A DNA stretch of 64,000 nt from DATJPW01 sp963752855 (GTDB taxonomy: Bacteria > Desulfobacterota > Desulfomonilia > Desulfomonilales > Desulfomonilaceae). The notes beneath the pieces were generated by a model that saw nothing but the letters and a program-made list of their open reading frames with translations, searched no databases and was not told the origin of the DNA. Location of the stretch: NCBI GenBank assembly GCA_963752855.1, contig CAVVZX010000036.1:124001-188000 (forward strand), written 5' to 3'. The first letter of the stretch is position 1; every line of letters begins with the position of its first letter. Both the position numbers and the translations under genes were made by a program. Shown here piece after piece: positions 1-8,446 of this stretch.

Positions 1-533
1 AGATAGACATAGAGGATTTTTTGCTTACCCCAAACTTTCTCAAGTCTTAATGCAAGTATGATTTCCCTGATTTTTCTGGAGATTCTCCTCTCATGAGTCA
101 GAAGAAAATTTCGGGTAACCTGCATGGTGATTGTGCTGCCACCCTGAACAATTCTTCCGGCCGCCAAATTACGGACAGTAGCGCGTGCCAATCCGGACCA
201 ATCCACTCCGGGATGTTCGAAAAACCTGGCATCTTCCGCGGCAAGAAACGCATTTACTACATGTGGAGGAATCTGCTCCAGATCAACAACAAGCCGCTTT
301 TGCTTATAAAAATGTCCGATAACCGTGCCATCGTCGGCATAAAAAGTAGATACCGTTTTCGGTTCATATGAAACCAGGGATGGAATTTCCCCGAGATTTT
401 GTGAATACACCAAATAAGTTGCAAGAGACACACCCGCTAAAAATACCGGGATTTGCACAAGCAGCATCAGAGGGACCAAGAAAAATATATTGAAAAGACT
501 TTTACCTATTATCTTTTTCCAAAACATTTCCAT
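1..533 (-). CDS. mrcA: Penicillin-binding protein 1A, N-terminal part (cut by window edge)
   Basis: Bifunctional class A PBP that polymerises and cross-links peptidoglycan in the periplasm; only about 177 N-terminal residues lie in the window. The reverse-strand frame starts at ATG 533 (a second in-frame ATG is at 527) and stays open to base 1. A hydrophobic signal-anchor spans about residues 13-42. It is followed by the glycosyltransferase family 51 hallmarks EDARFFEHPGVDW (catalytic Glu region) and GGSTITMQ, then RKIREIILALRLE. This order is diagnostic of the transglycosylase domain. The transpeptidase domain would lie outside the window. The exact subfamily (1A versus another class A PBP) cannot be settled from this fragment. 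Confidence 0.88.
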   Translation of the reverse strand, partial: MEMFWKKIIGKSLFNIFFLVPLMLLVQIPVFLAGVSLATYLVYSQNLGEIPSLVSYEPKTVSTFYADDGTVIGHFYKQKRLVVDLEQIPPHVVNAFLAAEDARFFEHPGVDWSGLARATVRNLAAGRIVQGGSTITMQVTRNFLLTHERRISRKIREIILALRLEKVWGKQKILYVY

Positions 534-630
534 CCGCCGTTTCGCTTGTGCTCGGAAAGCGTCTCCTCTTGTTGTTATCGCATTTTACACGTTTCAGACA
601 TTAATACCAAGAGTTGCTCACACTGAAACA

Positions 631-1392
631 TCACACATGGATTACCATAAGGTCCGCGGCCCTGATAACTTCCCCGGAAAATGTTTTCGATGCTTGTTCA
701 GCTACGTCAACCTCATCACACGGAGGATAAAAGTGAGTCAAGACCAGTTTCTTGGCGCGAGCCTGTTCAGCAATAGTCCCAGCCTCGGAGGGAACTAGAT
801 GCCCCGGTATTTTAGACCCTTCGGGCATCGAGCATTCACATATAAGGACTTCGGTACCGTTAGCGAGTTCCACAAGATTATCCGAAATATCGGTATCTCC
901 CGAAATGGTAACCGACAAACCTTCTGCTTCCACTCTGTAGGAGACGGCAGGCGGGGAATGAGCGGCCGGCGCAGAATGAATAGCCAAGTCTCCTGAAACG
1001 AAAGTATCAGGGGCCTGCGCATTCATCTCTTTTTTTATCAGCCTATTACCCGTGGGAATTATCCAATGTCCGTAGATCTTGACGAGAGCTTCATAGAATT
1101 GCTCCAGGCCGGTTGGACCTATCAGCAGAAAAGAGTCCTCGCGAAAAGGTCCATAAGCATAGTTGGACGCAAACAATAAGGGAGTAAGGTCTGATACGTG
1201 GTCCGGATGAAAATGGGTTATCAGAATGATATCAATGTCTTTGTAATCAAGACCGGCCTCGCACAATCGCCGCAGCGTGCCTGGCCCAAGATCGACAAGA
1301 ACCGTTGATCCGGCCGCTTCTATAACCAAACCCGAGGCGTTTCGATTCAGAACAGGTGTGGCCGTGCCGGTGCCCAGAATGGTGATCTTCAT
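631..1392 (-). CDS. MBL-fold metallo-hydrolase (RNase Z-like)
   Basis: Predicted metal-dependent hydrolase of the metallo-beta-lactamase fold, cytoplasmic. The protein (about 253 aa) opens with KITILGTGTATP, typical of the RNase Z/arylsulfatase-like branch. It carries the di-zinc motif THFHPDHVSD near residue 60, a later SGDTD (bridging Asp) and LTHFYP (C-terminal His). ATG 1392 is preferred over the in-frame TTG at 1398. It is divergent from the porin gene that begins at 1776. The substrate cannot be told from sequence; tRNA 3' processing is possible, but the long exosite arm of true RNase Z is not evident. Confidence 0.8.
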   Translation of the reverse strand: MKITILGTGTATPVLNRNASGLVIEAAGSTVLVDLGPGTLRRLCEAGLDYKDIDIILITHFHPDHVSDLTPLLFASNYAYGPFREDSFLLIGPTGLEQFYEALVKIYGHWIIPTGNRLIKKEMNAQAPDTFVSGDLAIHSAPAAHSPPAVSYRVEAEGLSVTISGDTDISDNLVELANGTEVLICECSMPEGSKIPGHLVPSEAGTIAEQARAKKLVLTHFYPPCDEVDVAEQASKTFSGEVIRAADLMVIHV

Positions 1393-1607
1393 GTTCAATG
1401 CCTTTGAATGCGATTATGTGAAATTGGAAAGGGCAGATCACGGAGCGCCTCAATTGACGAAAATGATCTATCACCTCAAAGCCTTGAACTCAATCATTAT
1501 AAAAGAACTGTCCATTCAAAATTATTGACGGAAAAAAATCATGATCGCGATCCAAGCGAACCAACACCTGTGGGGCGTGCAAACGCATTTTGGCTGAAAT
1601 TTTTAAC

Positions 1608-1636
1608 TTGACTGTTGCAAAGAGTATCAGTAAAGT
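1608..1636 (+). promoter_or_regulatory. Candidate sigma70-type promoter for the porin gene
   Basis: TTGACT at 1608-1613, a 17-base spacer, then TAAAGT at 1631-1636, about 140 bases before the porin start. The stretch TTTTAACTTGAC here also occurs at the second rRNA promoter (51292-51302), which supports a real promoter. The leader between it and the gene holds a GGGGC/GCCCC stem around 1737-1752. The rest of the 1393-1769 gap shows nothing else I can name. Confidence 0.42.
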
Positions 1637-1775
1637 TCAAATCAAATTCTCATAATGTGTGGAAGACTATTCAAGTGGCGCCTGAGATCCCGATATGTAC
1701 GGGTATCCGGAGGCGCGTATTATCTGCTTTGATGCGGGGCGTACACTGCCCCGGTGATTTGAGGAGGGTATGGAA

Positions 1776-3636
1776 ATGTTTAGAAATAGGGTTTGGTTGC
1801 TGGGGGCCGTTCTCGGCTTGAGCGTACTCGTGCTCGCGGCGCCTGCCTCGGCATGGGAATTCAAGATGACGGGCTACTTTCAACTGGGAATATGAGTACA
1901 TGACCCAGTTGGGACAGGAGCGGGTTTTTCGGTCCGTACGATGTGGACGCCAACGGCGCTGGCGTCGGGAACTCCTTGAATGCGTGGCTCGGGGCTCAGG
2001 CGAATGACATCACGGTCTCGGGGGCCGACGGCGCGTGGAACACACAGTGGATGGAGCTTTGGCCGGAGATCCGGTTCAATCCTGCGGTCAGGGTCAGGGG
2101 CATGTATTGGATAGGAGGCTTCCAAACCTATAATGGCGGGGCCGCCGGCTTTTCCGGCACAGGTTCTACCGGCGCAGTCCTTGGAACAAATACCGATCTA
2201 GGGAGTTCGTATTACCTTCGAATCAACAGACAGGCTCAGCCCTCACCAGGCCGGATATCGCTCGGCCAGTGGGACCAACTCTGGGTGACCGCACAGACTC
2301 CTTGGGGCATCCTCGCTTTCGGCAAGAGGCCGTCCCAGTTCGGTATGTACCTCATTCCGTAGAAGGCCAGCGTCATGTGGGCGTCCGAATCTCTCGCTAT
2401 AGTCGCGCCGTACCGACCTCTTCGTATTGGTATTGGATTCCATCCTTGGCGGCAACTTACTCTCAACAGCCGTGACGTGGATATCAGCTCCGCCGGTGTG
2501 AATACAAACGGCCTTTTCATTGCTACGGGCGGCACCCCGGCGTATCCAAAGATCTGGGATAAGGACGCTCTGCGCAATCCCGATGCATCATGGTTCGTGA
2601 CCTATTCGAACGGCCCCCTGGATGCGGGTATCCTATACCGTTACATAGGGGGGGCACCAGGGACCGCAAGCTCAAGGCACGATCGCCCTTCAAGCGGCGC
2701 TGCCCTCTTATAATAACGCCGTCGAGGACGCCGAAGCTTACTTTAAATACAACAACGGTCGATTCTTTCTAAACGCCGAAGTGGACTTCCTCAGGTTTCA
2801 CGTAACCCTGCAACCAGGACGTATCCCGGTGGTCGACACGCCGCCGGCCGGTTATGCGGGCCTGGCAGGTTCGACCGGAAGCCTTTATGCCCCGAAGTAC
2901 AATGAATCCTGGAGGTTCACGGCAGAAGGCGGCTTTCTGTGCGGTCCTACTAAACTCACCTTCCTGTACCTCCTGGCTTCCCGGTCCTGACAGGCGAGGC
3001 GGGGCATGGATAGACAGGCAGTGTTGGGATGTTAGTTCATTCACCAACGTGCCGATTTTTATGCCGTATAGTTACCTTATGGTTTACACGTATGCAGGCG
3101 GAACAAACTACCGGAACCCATGGGGTGAAGGTGCCCTAGAGGATGCGAGTTCTTTCGGCGCGAGATTGGATTACGCCGTGGCCGCGAACCTGAATGCGTT
3201 TGGAACATTTTTCTACGCGGATAGGTAAGTGGTGGGTGGCCGTGGGGCTGCTTGACCATTAACCAGGGGGCGGCAGCAGCCGTGGGCGGAAATAACACAG
3301 TAAACGTATTCGGACTTGATGCTGCATACCCGGCTGCCTCGGCAGGTTCCCCGAATATCCCAGACAGCGCGCTTGGCTGGGAGGTCGATTCCGGACTGGA
3401 TTGGAAACTGCTTGAAGGTTTAACTCTCAACATGAAGGGTCGCGTACTGGCAGCCTGGCAACTGGTTTAAGTTTGCATGCATTGACAAGAACCTAGCCAC
3501 TGCGGTTGACGCCTCAGGCAGGCTCGTTCCGACACCGGCCAATGGCGCTGCCATCGGCAGCGGATGGAGCGTAAATCCCGGCAAGAGCATTGACCCTATC
3601 TGGGCTTTCACTTCGTCATTGAATTTCGATTTCTAG
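1776..3636 (+). pseudogene. Outer-membrane porin-like gene broken by several frameshifts and a stop
   Basis: Remnant or error-ridden copy of a roughly 600-residue outer-membrane barrel. GAGGAGG at 1761-1767 precedes ATG 1776, and residues 1-27 form a signal peptide ending APASA. The sense then moves through frames: an opening segment to about 1890, a second frame from about 1900 (WNTQWMELWPEIRFNP and onwards), an in-frame TAG at 2360-2362, a shift in a G7 run at 2648-2654, another near 2970-2990, a TAA near 3226-3228, a re-entry near 3250 and a last shift near 3460. The C-terminus ends SSLNFDF, with the terminal Phe required by the barrel-assembly machinery. So the whole gene is present but unreadable as one frame. 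It resembles the large porins of sulfate-reducing relatives; the specificity is unknown. Confidence 0.8.
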
Positions 3637-3666
3637 AAACAACCTGAATCATCTGGTAACTCATAG

Positions 3667-3696
3667 CGGAGGGCTTCGGCCCTCCGTTTCGTTTTT
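3667..3696 (+). terminator. Rho-independent terminator after the porin gene
   Basis: Stem CGGAGGGC / GCCCTCCG with a TTCG tetraloop (3667-3686), followed by TTTCGTTTTT. It sits 30 bases past the porin stop codon. Confidence 0.9.
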
Positions 3697-3802
3697 GGCA
3701 ATCTTCTGGTAAGATCACTCACCGCAGAACGGCGAAGAGCGCGGAGAAAGCAAAAGACTAGAAACACGAGGCCACAGCAGTGCGCCCCTACAATAGCGTT
3801 TG

Positions 3803-3940
3803 TCCTTCAGTTACTCGGAGCAGTGGGATTGTCACTGCGAGGAGTGAACCGGCGAACCAATTCACCAAAATTCGGAGATTGCTTCCCCCGTCTTTCAACG
3901 GGGTCACAATGACAGTCTTTGGGTACCCGTAACTGAAGGA
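3803..3940. repeat. MITE-like inverted-repeat element
   Basis: A 138-bp non-coding block bounded by a perfect 12-bp inverted repeat, TCCTTCAGTTAC at 3803-3814 and its complement at 3929-3940. Inside is a second imperfect inverted pair, GTCACTGCGAG (3831-3841) and GTCACAATGAC (3902-3912), of the kind seen in dispersed palindromic elements of many bacteria (GTCATTGCGAGGAG-type). No other copy was seen in this window. Open frames across it on either strand look like chance. Confidence 0.6.
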
Positions 3941-4030
3941 TACGGAAAGTCGTCTCGTGTTTCCGTTCTCTGCGGGGAAAGATACTGAGTAGCAAGGAAT
4001 GAAAATTGGCGCATATGGCATTGTTTTTAG

Positions 4031-5259
4031 CGACGACGGTTTCTGGTATTCCAGGTCTACTTCTGGGCTGCGAGACTATGGGAAATTGCTCAAACGGCAA
4101 GGTCGGCTCCGGAAATCGATCCTGAACGGGGATCTCAACTGCCACCAAATGCCCCTTTAATTTCAGTTATAGTGCCGGCATGTAATGAGCAAAGTGGCAT
4201 CGGCGCGTGTCTGCAATCGGTCTTGCGCCAGGACTATCCTAACTTTGAGCTTATCTTTGTGAACGATCGATCCGATGACAACACCTTGGCCATAGCTGAA
4301 TCGATTGTTCAAGGCAGAGAAAACGTCCGCGTATTGTCAGTAAAAGATCTGCCGCCAGGATGGACCGGAAAATGCCATGCTTTGGATGTAGGCGCTCAAC
4401 AAGCCTCGGGCGAGTGGCTGGCATTTTTGGATGCGGACAGCCGCTTGCACAAATCGGCCCTCCGTGAGTGCTACTCTGAAGCGGTTCGCAAAGAAGTTGG
4501 AATGATCACGCTTAGTCCCAAATTCGTGCTAAGGACGTTTTGGGAAAAGGCTCTTCAGCCGGCATTTGTGGCGATGGCGTGCATTTTATTTCCGCTGGGC
4601 CTGATAAATGATTCGTCCAGCACGGTGGCCTCGGCCAATGGGATGTTCTACCTCATCAAGAGGCGCGTCTATGAGGGGATTGGAGGTCACAGAGATGTGA
4701 AAGGCCTGGCCGTTGAAGACATCGGAATAGGCAAAAGGGTGAAAGCCGGCGGCATGGGGCTGCTCTTCGCAAATGGACGGCGGGTGATGAGCACTCGCAT
4801 GTACAGAGATTTCAGTGAAACCGTTTACGGCTGGATTCGAATACTCAGCGCGTCTATGAATTATGAGCTGGGTCCGGCAATCAAATACTTATTTGTACAC
4901 ATACTAGTGAGCTTTCCCGTCTTGATTGCGGCCCTGTTTATTTATATTCCGCAATCGAATGCAGTCGCGCCCGGAACCTGGTTCCTGTTGCCGATAACCT
5001 GCATATTAGTTATGGCGGTGGCGTCCACTTTGTTCTGCTCCCAAATCGGGGCGCCGAAGAGGTATCGGTCTTGCTGATCATAGGCAATTTGATGCTAATC
5101 TGGACTTTCCTCGTGATTCTGAAAAAAATCATTCTGAATGATCCCCTGCAATGGCGTGGTACGACCTATAGATTCAACAGATATGAACCGACTCTACTGG
5201 ATCCGGGCCCTTCACAAAACAGTTATTCCGGAAAACGAATCAGTCCTGTTGAGTTGTAG
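4031..5259 (+). CDS. Glycosyltransferase family 2, membrane-associated (frameshifted near 5060)
   Basis: Inverting GT-A glycosyltransferase, probably acting on a lipid at the inner membrane. The domain begins ISVIVPACNEQSGIGACL (base 4160 on), has FVNDRSDD (nucleotide-sugar binding) and FLDADS (DxD metal motif). The C-terminal third has about three membrane segments and ends in a WRGTTYRF motif like that of CrtQ- and HpnB-type enzymes. The main frame stops at 5077, but the expected membrane segment and tail continue in another frame (IIGNLMLIWTFLVILKK and on) to 5259, so a one-base loss near 5050-5072 is inferred. No convincing ATG was found: the frame is open from 4031, and a good start (ATG 4015) lies in a different frame. 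Confidence 0.72.
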
Positions 5260-5319
5260 TTGTTTCCGAGCAGTCGAGCTAGGTTTGCCACCATAAGATC
5301 CAAGAAGGCGCCCGCTTCT

Positions 5320-6645
5320 TCACGACGTGAACAGACTGGCGGAAGCGGCAAGGACTATGTTGAGCTTGTTTGCGAAAAAATAAACAATAAAGAGCAAATG
5401 GGTATTGGACAGGAGTTTATACCCTATTCCGTGAACAGCAGTAACGGAGACGTTCCCTGTCTCAGTAAGGCATGATTCCATCGTCGGTTTTCCATTTCTG
5501 AACGCAGGCCACATCACGCCCAGCATAGTTATGGCTACGGAGAACTGATGTTTTTGCATCAGGAAGTGAACAATCGGACTTTTCAGGCGAAAAGGTAAAA
5601 GCCTGAACGTCGTGGTCATTCTGGAAACATCCCGGTAGAATTTGAAGTCCTTATTATTTCGGAACTGCTTGATTCGGGCCAACGATAATGACCGCATGAA
5701 CGACCTGGGATTTTGCCTTTCATGTGGCGCGGATTTAAAAAAGAGCAGAGCGCTGTTGTTGTCGGTTTGGAAACCTCGAAACCTGCCCTTCATATTTACT
5801 GACATGGAAGTAGTGAGGATACCTCGAGAAACCCCTCGGGCGTCATTCCACTGATCTATCGCCATGTTGGAGCACGAGGCAAGGAGGTCTACCAGTGAGA
5901 CCCCTTTCCCCGCGGATATCTTCACTATTTTTTCCGTTTCCTCAATGGAGAACTCTCGTTTGATTTGAAACTGCCGTTGATCCCCCGGTAAGCCGTTTCC
6001 TATCGGAAGCGTTGGCCTGTCAAACATATTACCCAGCGTTTCTCTAGCTTCACTGAGAAAATCCAAGGTCCGCGATTTCTTTATTTTAACCAACCGCTTC
6101 CTGGACGTGGAAATAGCTTCGGGCTGGACTCCCCAATCGGGCTTTTGGCCGGTTAATATCTCATGATAATTGGACAGAAAATCTCTTCCGACCTCTGAAG
6201 CTGTCCCCGCGTCCGCAGCTACGTGATGCAGCACCGGACCGATTATGTGATGGTTCGGAGTCACGCGAACCAAATGAAATTCAATGGCAGGCTCTTGAAA
6301 TAGGTCCCAGCGTCTGTCCAGTCGTGGAGCCAAATGGTTCAAAAGGCGTTCCAGGATGGGCGTATTGGGATCAGCATTATCAAGATGGGTGGAAAATACT
6401 TGCGCCGGCAGATCCGGCCGATGCTCCCAGGCGAGGCGGCGCTTGCCCTTTTCACTGATTTCCTTGATGCAGCTCCGGAGCCGCGGAAATTTCTCCGCGG
6501 TTCGCTGCACCGCCAATTTACCCGCCTGTTCATCAAATGGACCTGAGGTCTCGGCTAAAGCGACAATGATATTCTTGGTGTTTCCATAACTGGAAAGAGC
6601 AAGCATTTCCGATAAAGGATTGAGTTGTTCAGTAGCGTCACTCAT
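5320..6645 (-). CDS. Condensation-domain-like acyltransferase
   Basis: 441-residue cytoplasmic protein of the chloramphenicol-acetyltransferase/condensation-domain superfamily, which transfers acyl groups to an amine or alcohol. The key sign is the active-site motif HHVAADA (H140-H141-x3-D145) preceded by a beta-rich N-terminal half. A conserved-type NVKGR-like segment (SVNMKGRFRGFQTDNN) follows near residue 285, as in free-standing condensation and wax-ester-type acyltransferases. No adenylation or carrier domain is attached. It overlaps the upstream NUDIX gene by 8 bases, so the two are probably co-transcribed. The substrate is unknown; a role beside the neighbouring GT2 in lipid or glycolipid modification is only suggested by position. 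Confidence 0.62.
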   Translation of the reverse strand: MSDATEQLNPLSEMLALSSYGNTKNIIVALAETSGPFDEQAGKLAVQRTAEKFPRLRSCIKEISEKGKRRLAWEHRPDLPAQVFSTHLDNADPNTPILERLLNHLAPRLDRRWDLFQEPAIEFHLVRVTPNHHIIGPVLHHVAADAGTASEVGRDFLSNYHEILTGQKPDWGVQPEAISTSRKRLVKIKKSRTLDFLSEARETLGNMFDRPTLPIGNGLPGDQRQFQIKREFSIEETEKIVKISAGKGVSLVDLLASCSNMAIDQWNDARGVSRGILTTSMSVNMKGRFRGFQTDNNSALLFFKSAPHERQNPRSFMRSLSLARIKQFRNNKDFKFYRDVSRMTTTFRLLPFRLKSPIVHFLMQKHQFSVAITMLGVMWPAFRNGKPTMESCLTETGNVSVTAVHGIGYKLLSNTHLLFIVYFFANKLNIVLAASASLFTS

Positions 6646-7072
6646 TGCGATTCAAATCCAAACCTTTCAATATTACCTGCATGGTGATGTCCGCCAACTT
6701 CAATTGTTGCAGTTCATCACGATGGAACCACTTGGCGTCAAGAGCGTCTGACCCTGCTACAAGCTCGCCTCCGCTGACACTACAGAGAAAATCCGCTAGA
6801 ACATAGTGATATTGCACTCGGCCTGAACTGTCGCGAAATATGCGTTCCACGAGTTCGACTAATCGTGTCGGCTCCACCTCAAGGTTTGTTTCTTCCAGGG
6901 CCTCTCGGATCGAGGCATCCTTGAGTGTTTCGCCAACATTCACCAAGCCGCCCGGAATACTCCAATCCCCCTTCGAGGGTTGGGCGCCACGCCGCACCAG
7001 CGCCACGTGATTGTTTTGCGCAATGATGGCTCCGACCCCTACTAACGGGATCTGAGGATATTCACGGGACAT
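6638..7072 (-). CDS. NUDIX hydrolase
   Basis: 144-aa NUDIX-fold hydrolase, which cleaves nucleoside diphosphates linked to another moiety, with Mg2+. The NUDIX box is clear: GGLVNVGETLKDASIREALEE followed by TNLEV, with the REALEE glutamates that bind metal. The strand WSIPGG just before it is also typical. Start ATG 7072; the stop overlaps the next gene's start by 8 bases. The motif set resembles ADP-ribose or 8-oxo-dGTP type enzymes, but specificity is not readable. Confidence 0.88.
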   Translation of the reverse strand: MSREYPQIPLVGVGAIIAQNNHVALVRRGAQPSKGDWSIPGGLVNVGETLKDASIREALEETNLEVEPTRLVELVERIFRDSSGRVQYHYVLADFLCSVSGGELVAGSDALDAKWFHRDELQQLKLADITMQVILKGLDLNRNE

Positions 7073-7169
7073 CTCAGTGTATCACCACCGATGACAATTC
7101 AGCAGCCGTGAAAATCGGAACGGGTCGACATCCCGATTCGTCGAAAACAGTCTGCGCATACAAAAGCAT

Positions 7170-7214
7170 TCGCCCCCACCTGTGATTCGCGCCACGCATG
7201 ACAAGAGGGGGCGA
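7170..7214 (-). promoter_or_regulatory. Inverted repeat in the gap after the GAPDH-like gene
   Basis: TCGCCCCC (7170-7177) pairs with GGGGGCGA (7207-7214) around a 29-base loop. It lies between the GAPDH-like stop (7254) and the NUDIX start (7072) on the reverse strand. There is no T tract, so it is a weak terminator or processing-stem candidate. Confidence 0.3.
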
Positions 7215-7253
7215 TGAAATAGCCGTTGTTGGACCTCGTCAGACTTCTGCCGA

Positions 7254-8327
7254 CTAAACTTCTGCAAAGAAATACGGTTTCAAGCATTCGGACCGTTGAA
7301 CGTACGTGCGAGGATCCAGCAGCCATGTCACGGCGCAGAATGACGAAAGTAGCGAATTCCCATCCTGCGGGGTAAAGCAAAAGCCTATGACTTCGTGCCC
7401 TTTGCGCACTTCTACGGATGGTTCCACTATCACTGTCTGATTCAGGATTCGACCAAAGTATCCATGATCTCGCCCAAAGGAGAAGACCTCGCAGGCCGAC
7501 TGCTTCTTGGTAAGGCACAGACGCTCATCAGCCCGGAAACGAGCAAGCGCTTCTTCCTTAGTCACGGCTCGCTTGAGTTTTAAGGTAAAGTAAATGCAGT
7601 GCATATATTGAGTATTCAGCTTCAGGGCGGATGAAAAAAGATTCAATTCCAGCCCTCTCGTGCGAAATACATGGTACGCGTCTCTGGCATGGTGCGTGCC
7701 GAATACAGGATCCCCGTGTTTACCTACGTCGGGAGAAGGAACAAAACCTTTCACTTGGCTTATATCGTTGGCTCTCCGAATACATACAAATCGTGCTTCC
7801 TCGAGATTGTCATCACCGTCAACCAGCGCCCCGGAATTGATGAGAGCGCAAAGATTATGAGTATTGCAGCTTACGACCTGTATAAATTGGTCTTTTCCAG
7901 TCTCCAGGGCGACATCATTAATTCCCCTGGCATACATCTTCCCGAACCCGAACTCACTGCCCTGAGCGATAAAGCCTTTGGTAGTGGCCAAATATTTTTC
8001 ATAGAATTCATGCTTATTAGAGATGCCAACACCTGACGGTGTACAATCCACTACAACATCGGCTTTCGCCAGAGCTTCTTCATGTATCATGGCAGGCTTT
8101 AAGCCCAGCGCCTCAAAATCCCCTATTTTATCTTCATCTACTGCTAGCAACGCTCCCCTCGCGATAAGCGCTTTCATCTTCGGTAAATCGCGCGGGATGG
8201 GCGACCGCTTATGGAAAATTACTTCCGAAAATCCGGCCTGTTCTTTAAAAGAACACAGCATACCAATTAAAGGCTCGCCTATGGTGCCGGTTCCGACAAC
8301 ATGAACCACCCCTTTTTCCTTGGGCAT
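7254..8327 (-). CDS. Type II (archaeal-type) glyceraldehyde-3-phosphate dehydrogenase-like protein
   Basis: 357-aa NAD(P)-dependent dehydrogenase. The N-terminus has a Rossmann glycine motif GTGTIGEPL, then VVDCTPSGVG near residue 93. The catalytic-type segment VVSCNTHNLCALI follows, with Cys154 at the position of the active-site Cys in archaeal GAPDH (SCNTT in that family). The family oxidises glyceraldehyde 3-phosphate to 1,3-bisphosphoglycerate. The Thr-Thr of the archaeal motif is Thr-His here, so substrate use may differ. AGGAG lies 8 bases before ATG 8327. It stands alone, with no other glycolytic gene beside it. Confidence 0.62.
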   Translation of the reverse strand: MPKEKGVVHVVGTGTIGEPLIGMLCSFKEQAGFSEVIFHKRSPIPRDLPKMKALIARGALLAVDEDKIGDFEALGLKPAMIHEEALAKADVVVDCTPSGVGISNKHEFYEKYLATTKGFIAQGSEFGFGKMYARGINDVALETGKDQFIQVVSCNTHNLCALINSGALVDGDDNLEEARFVCIRRANDISQVKGFVPSPDVGKHGDPVFGTHHARDAYHVFRTRGLELNLFSSALKLNTQYMHCIYFTLKLKRAVTKEEALARFRADERLCLTKKQSACEVFSFGRDHGYFGRILNQTVIVEPSVEVRKGHEVIGFCFTPQDGNSLLSSFCAVTWLLDPRTYVQRSECLKPYFFAEV

Positions 8328-8446
8328 CGCCCTTGCTCCTTTCCGGAAATGACTTTTATTAGAGCTGCTTATCTAAAGTAACAGTTTTTGGCCGGGAAAG
8401 CAACGCAACGGAAAAATGGCAGACACTAAACCAAGGGTTTTGGAGC

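Noticed and set aside
93..371. Forward frame of 92 codons at the window start
   Set aside because: The reverse strand here encodes an unmistakable PBP1A N-terminus with two family motifs.
3788..4148. Reverse-strand frames over the gap before the glycosyltransferase
   Set aside because: They run through the MITE-like inverted repeat and show no family-like sequence.
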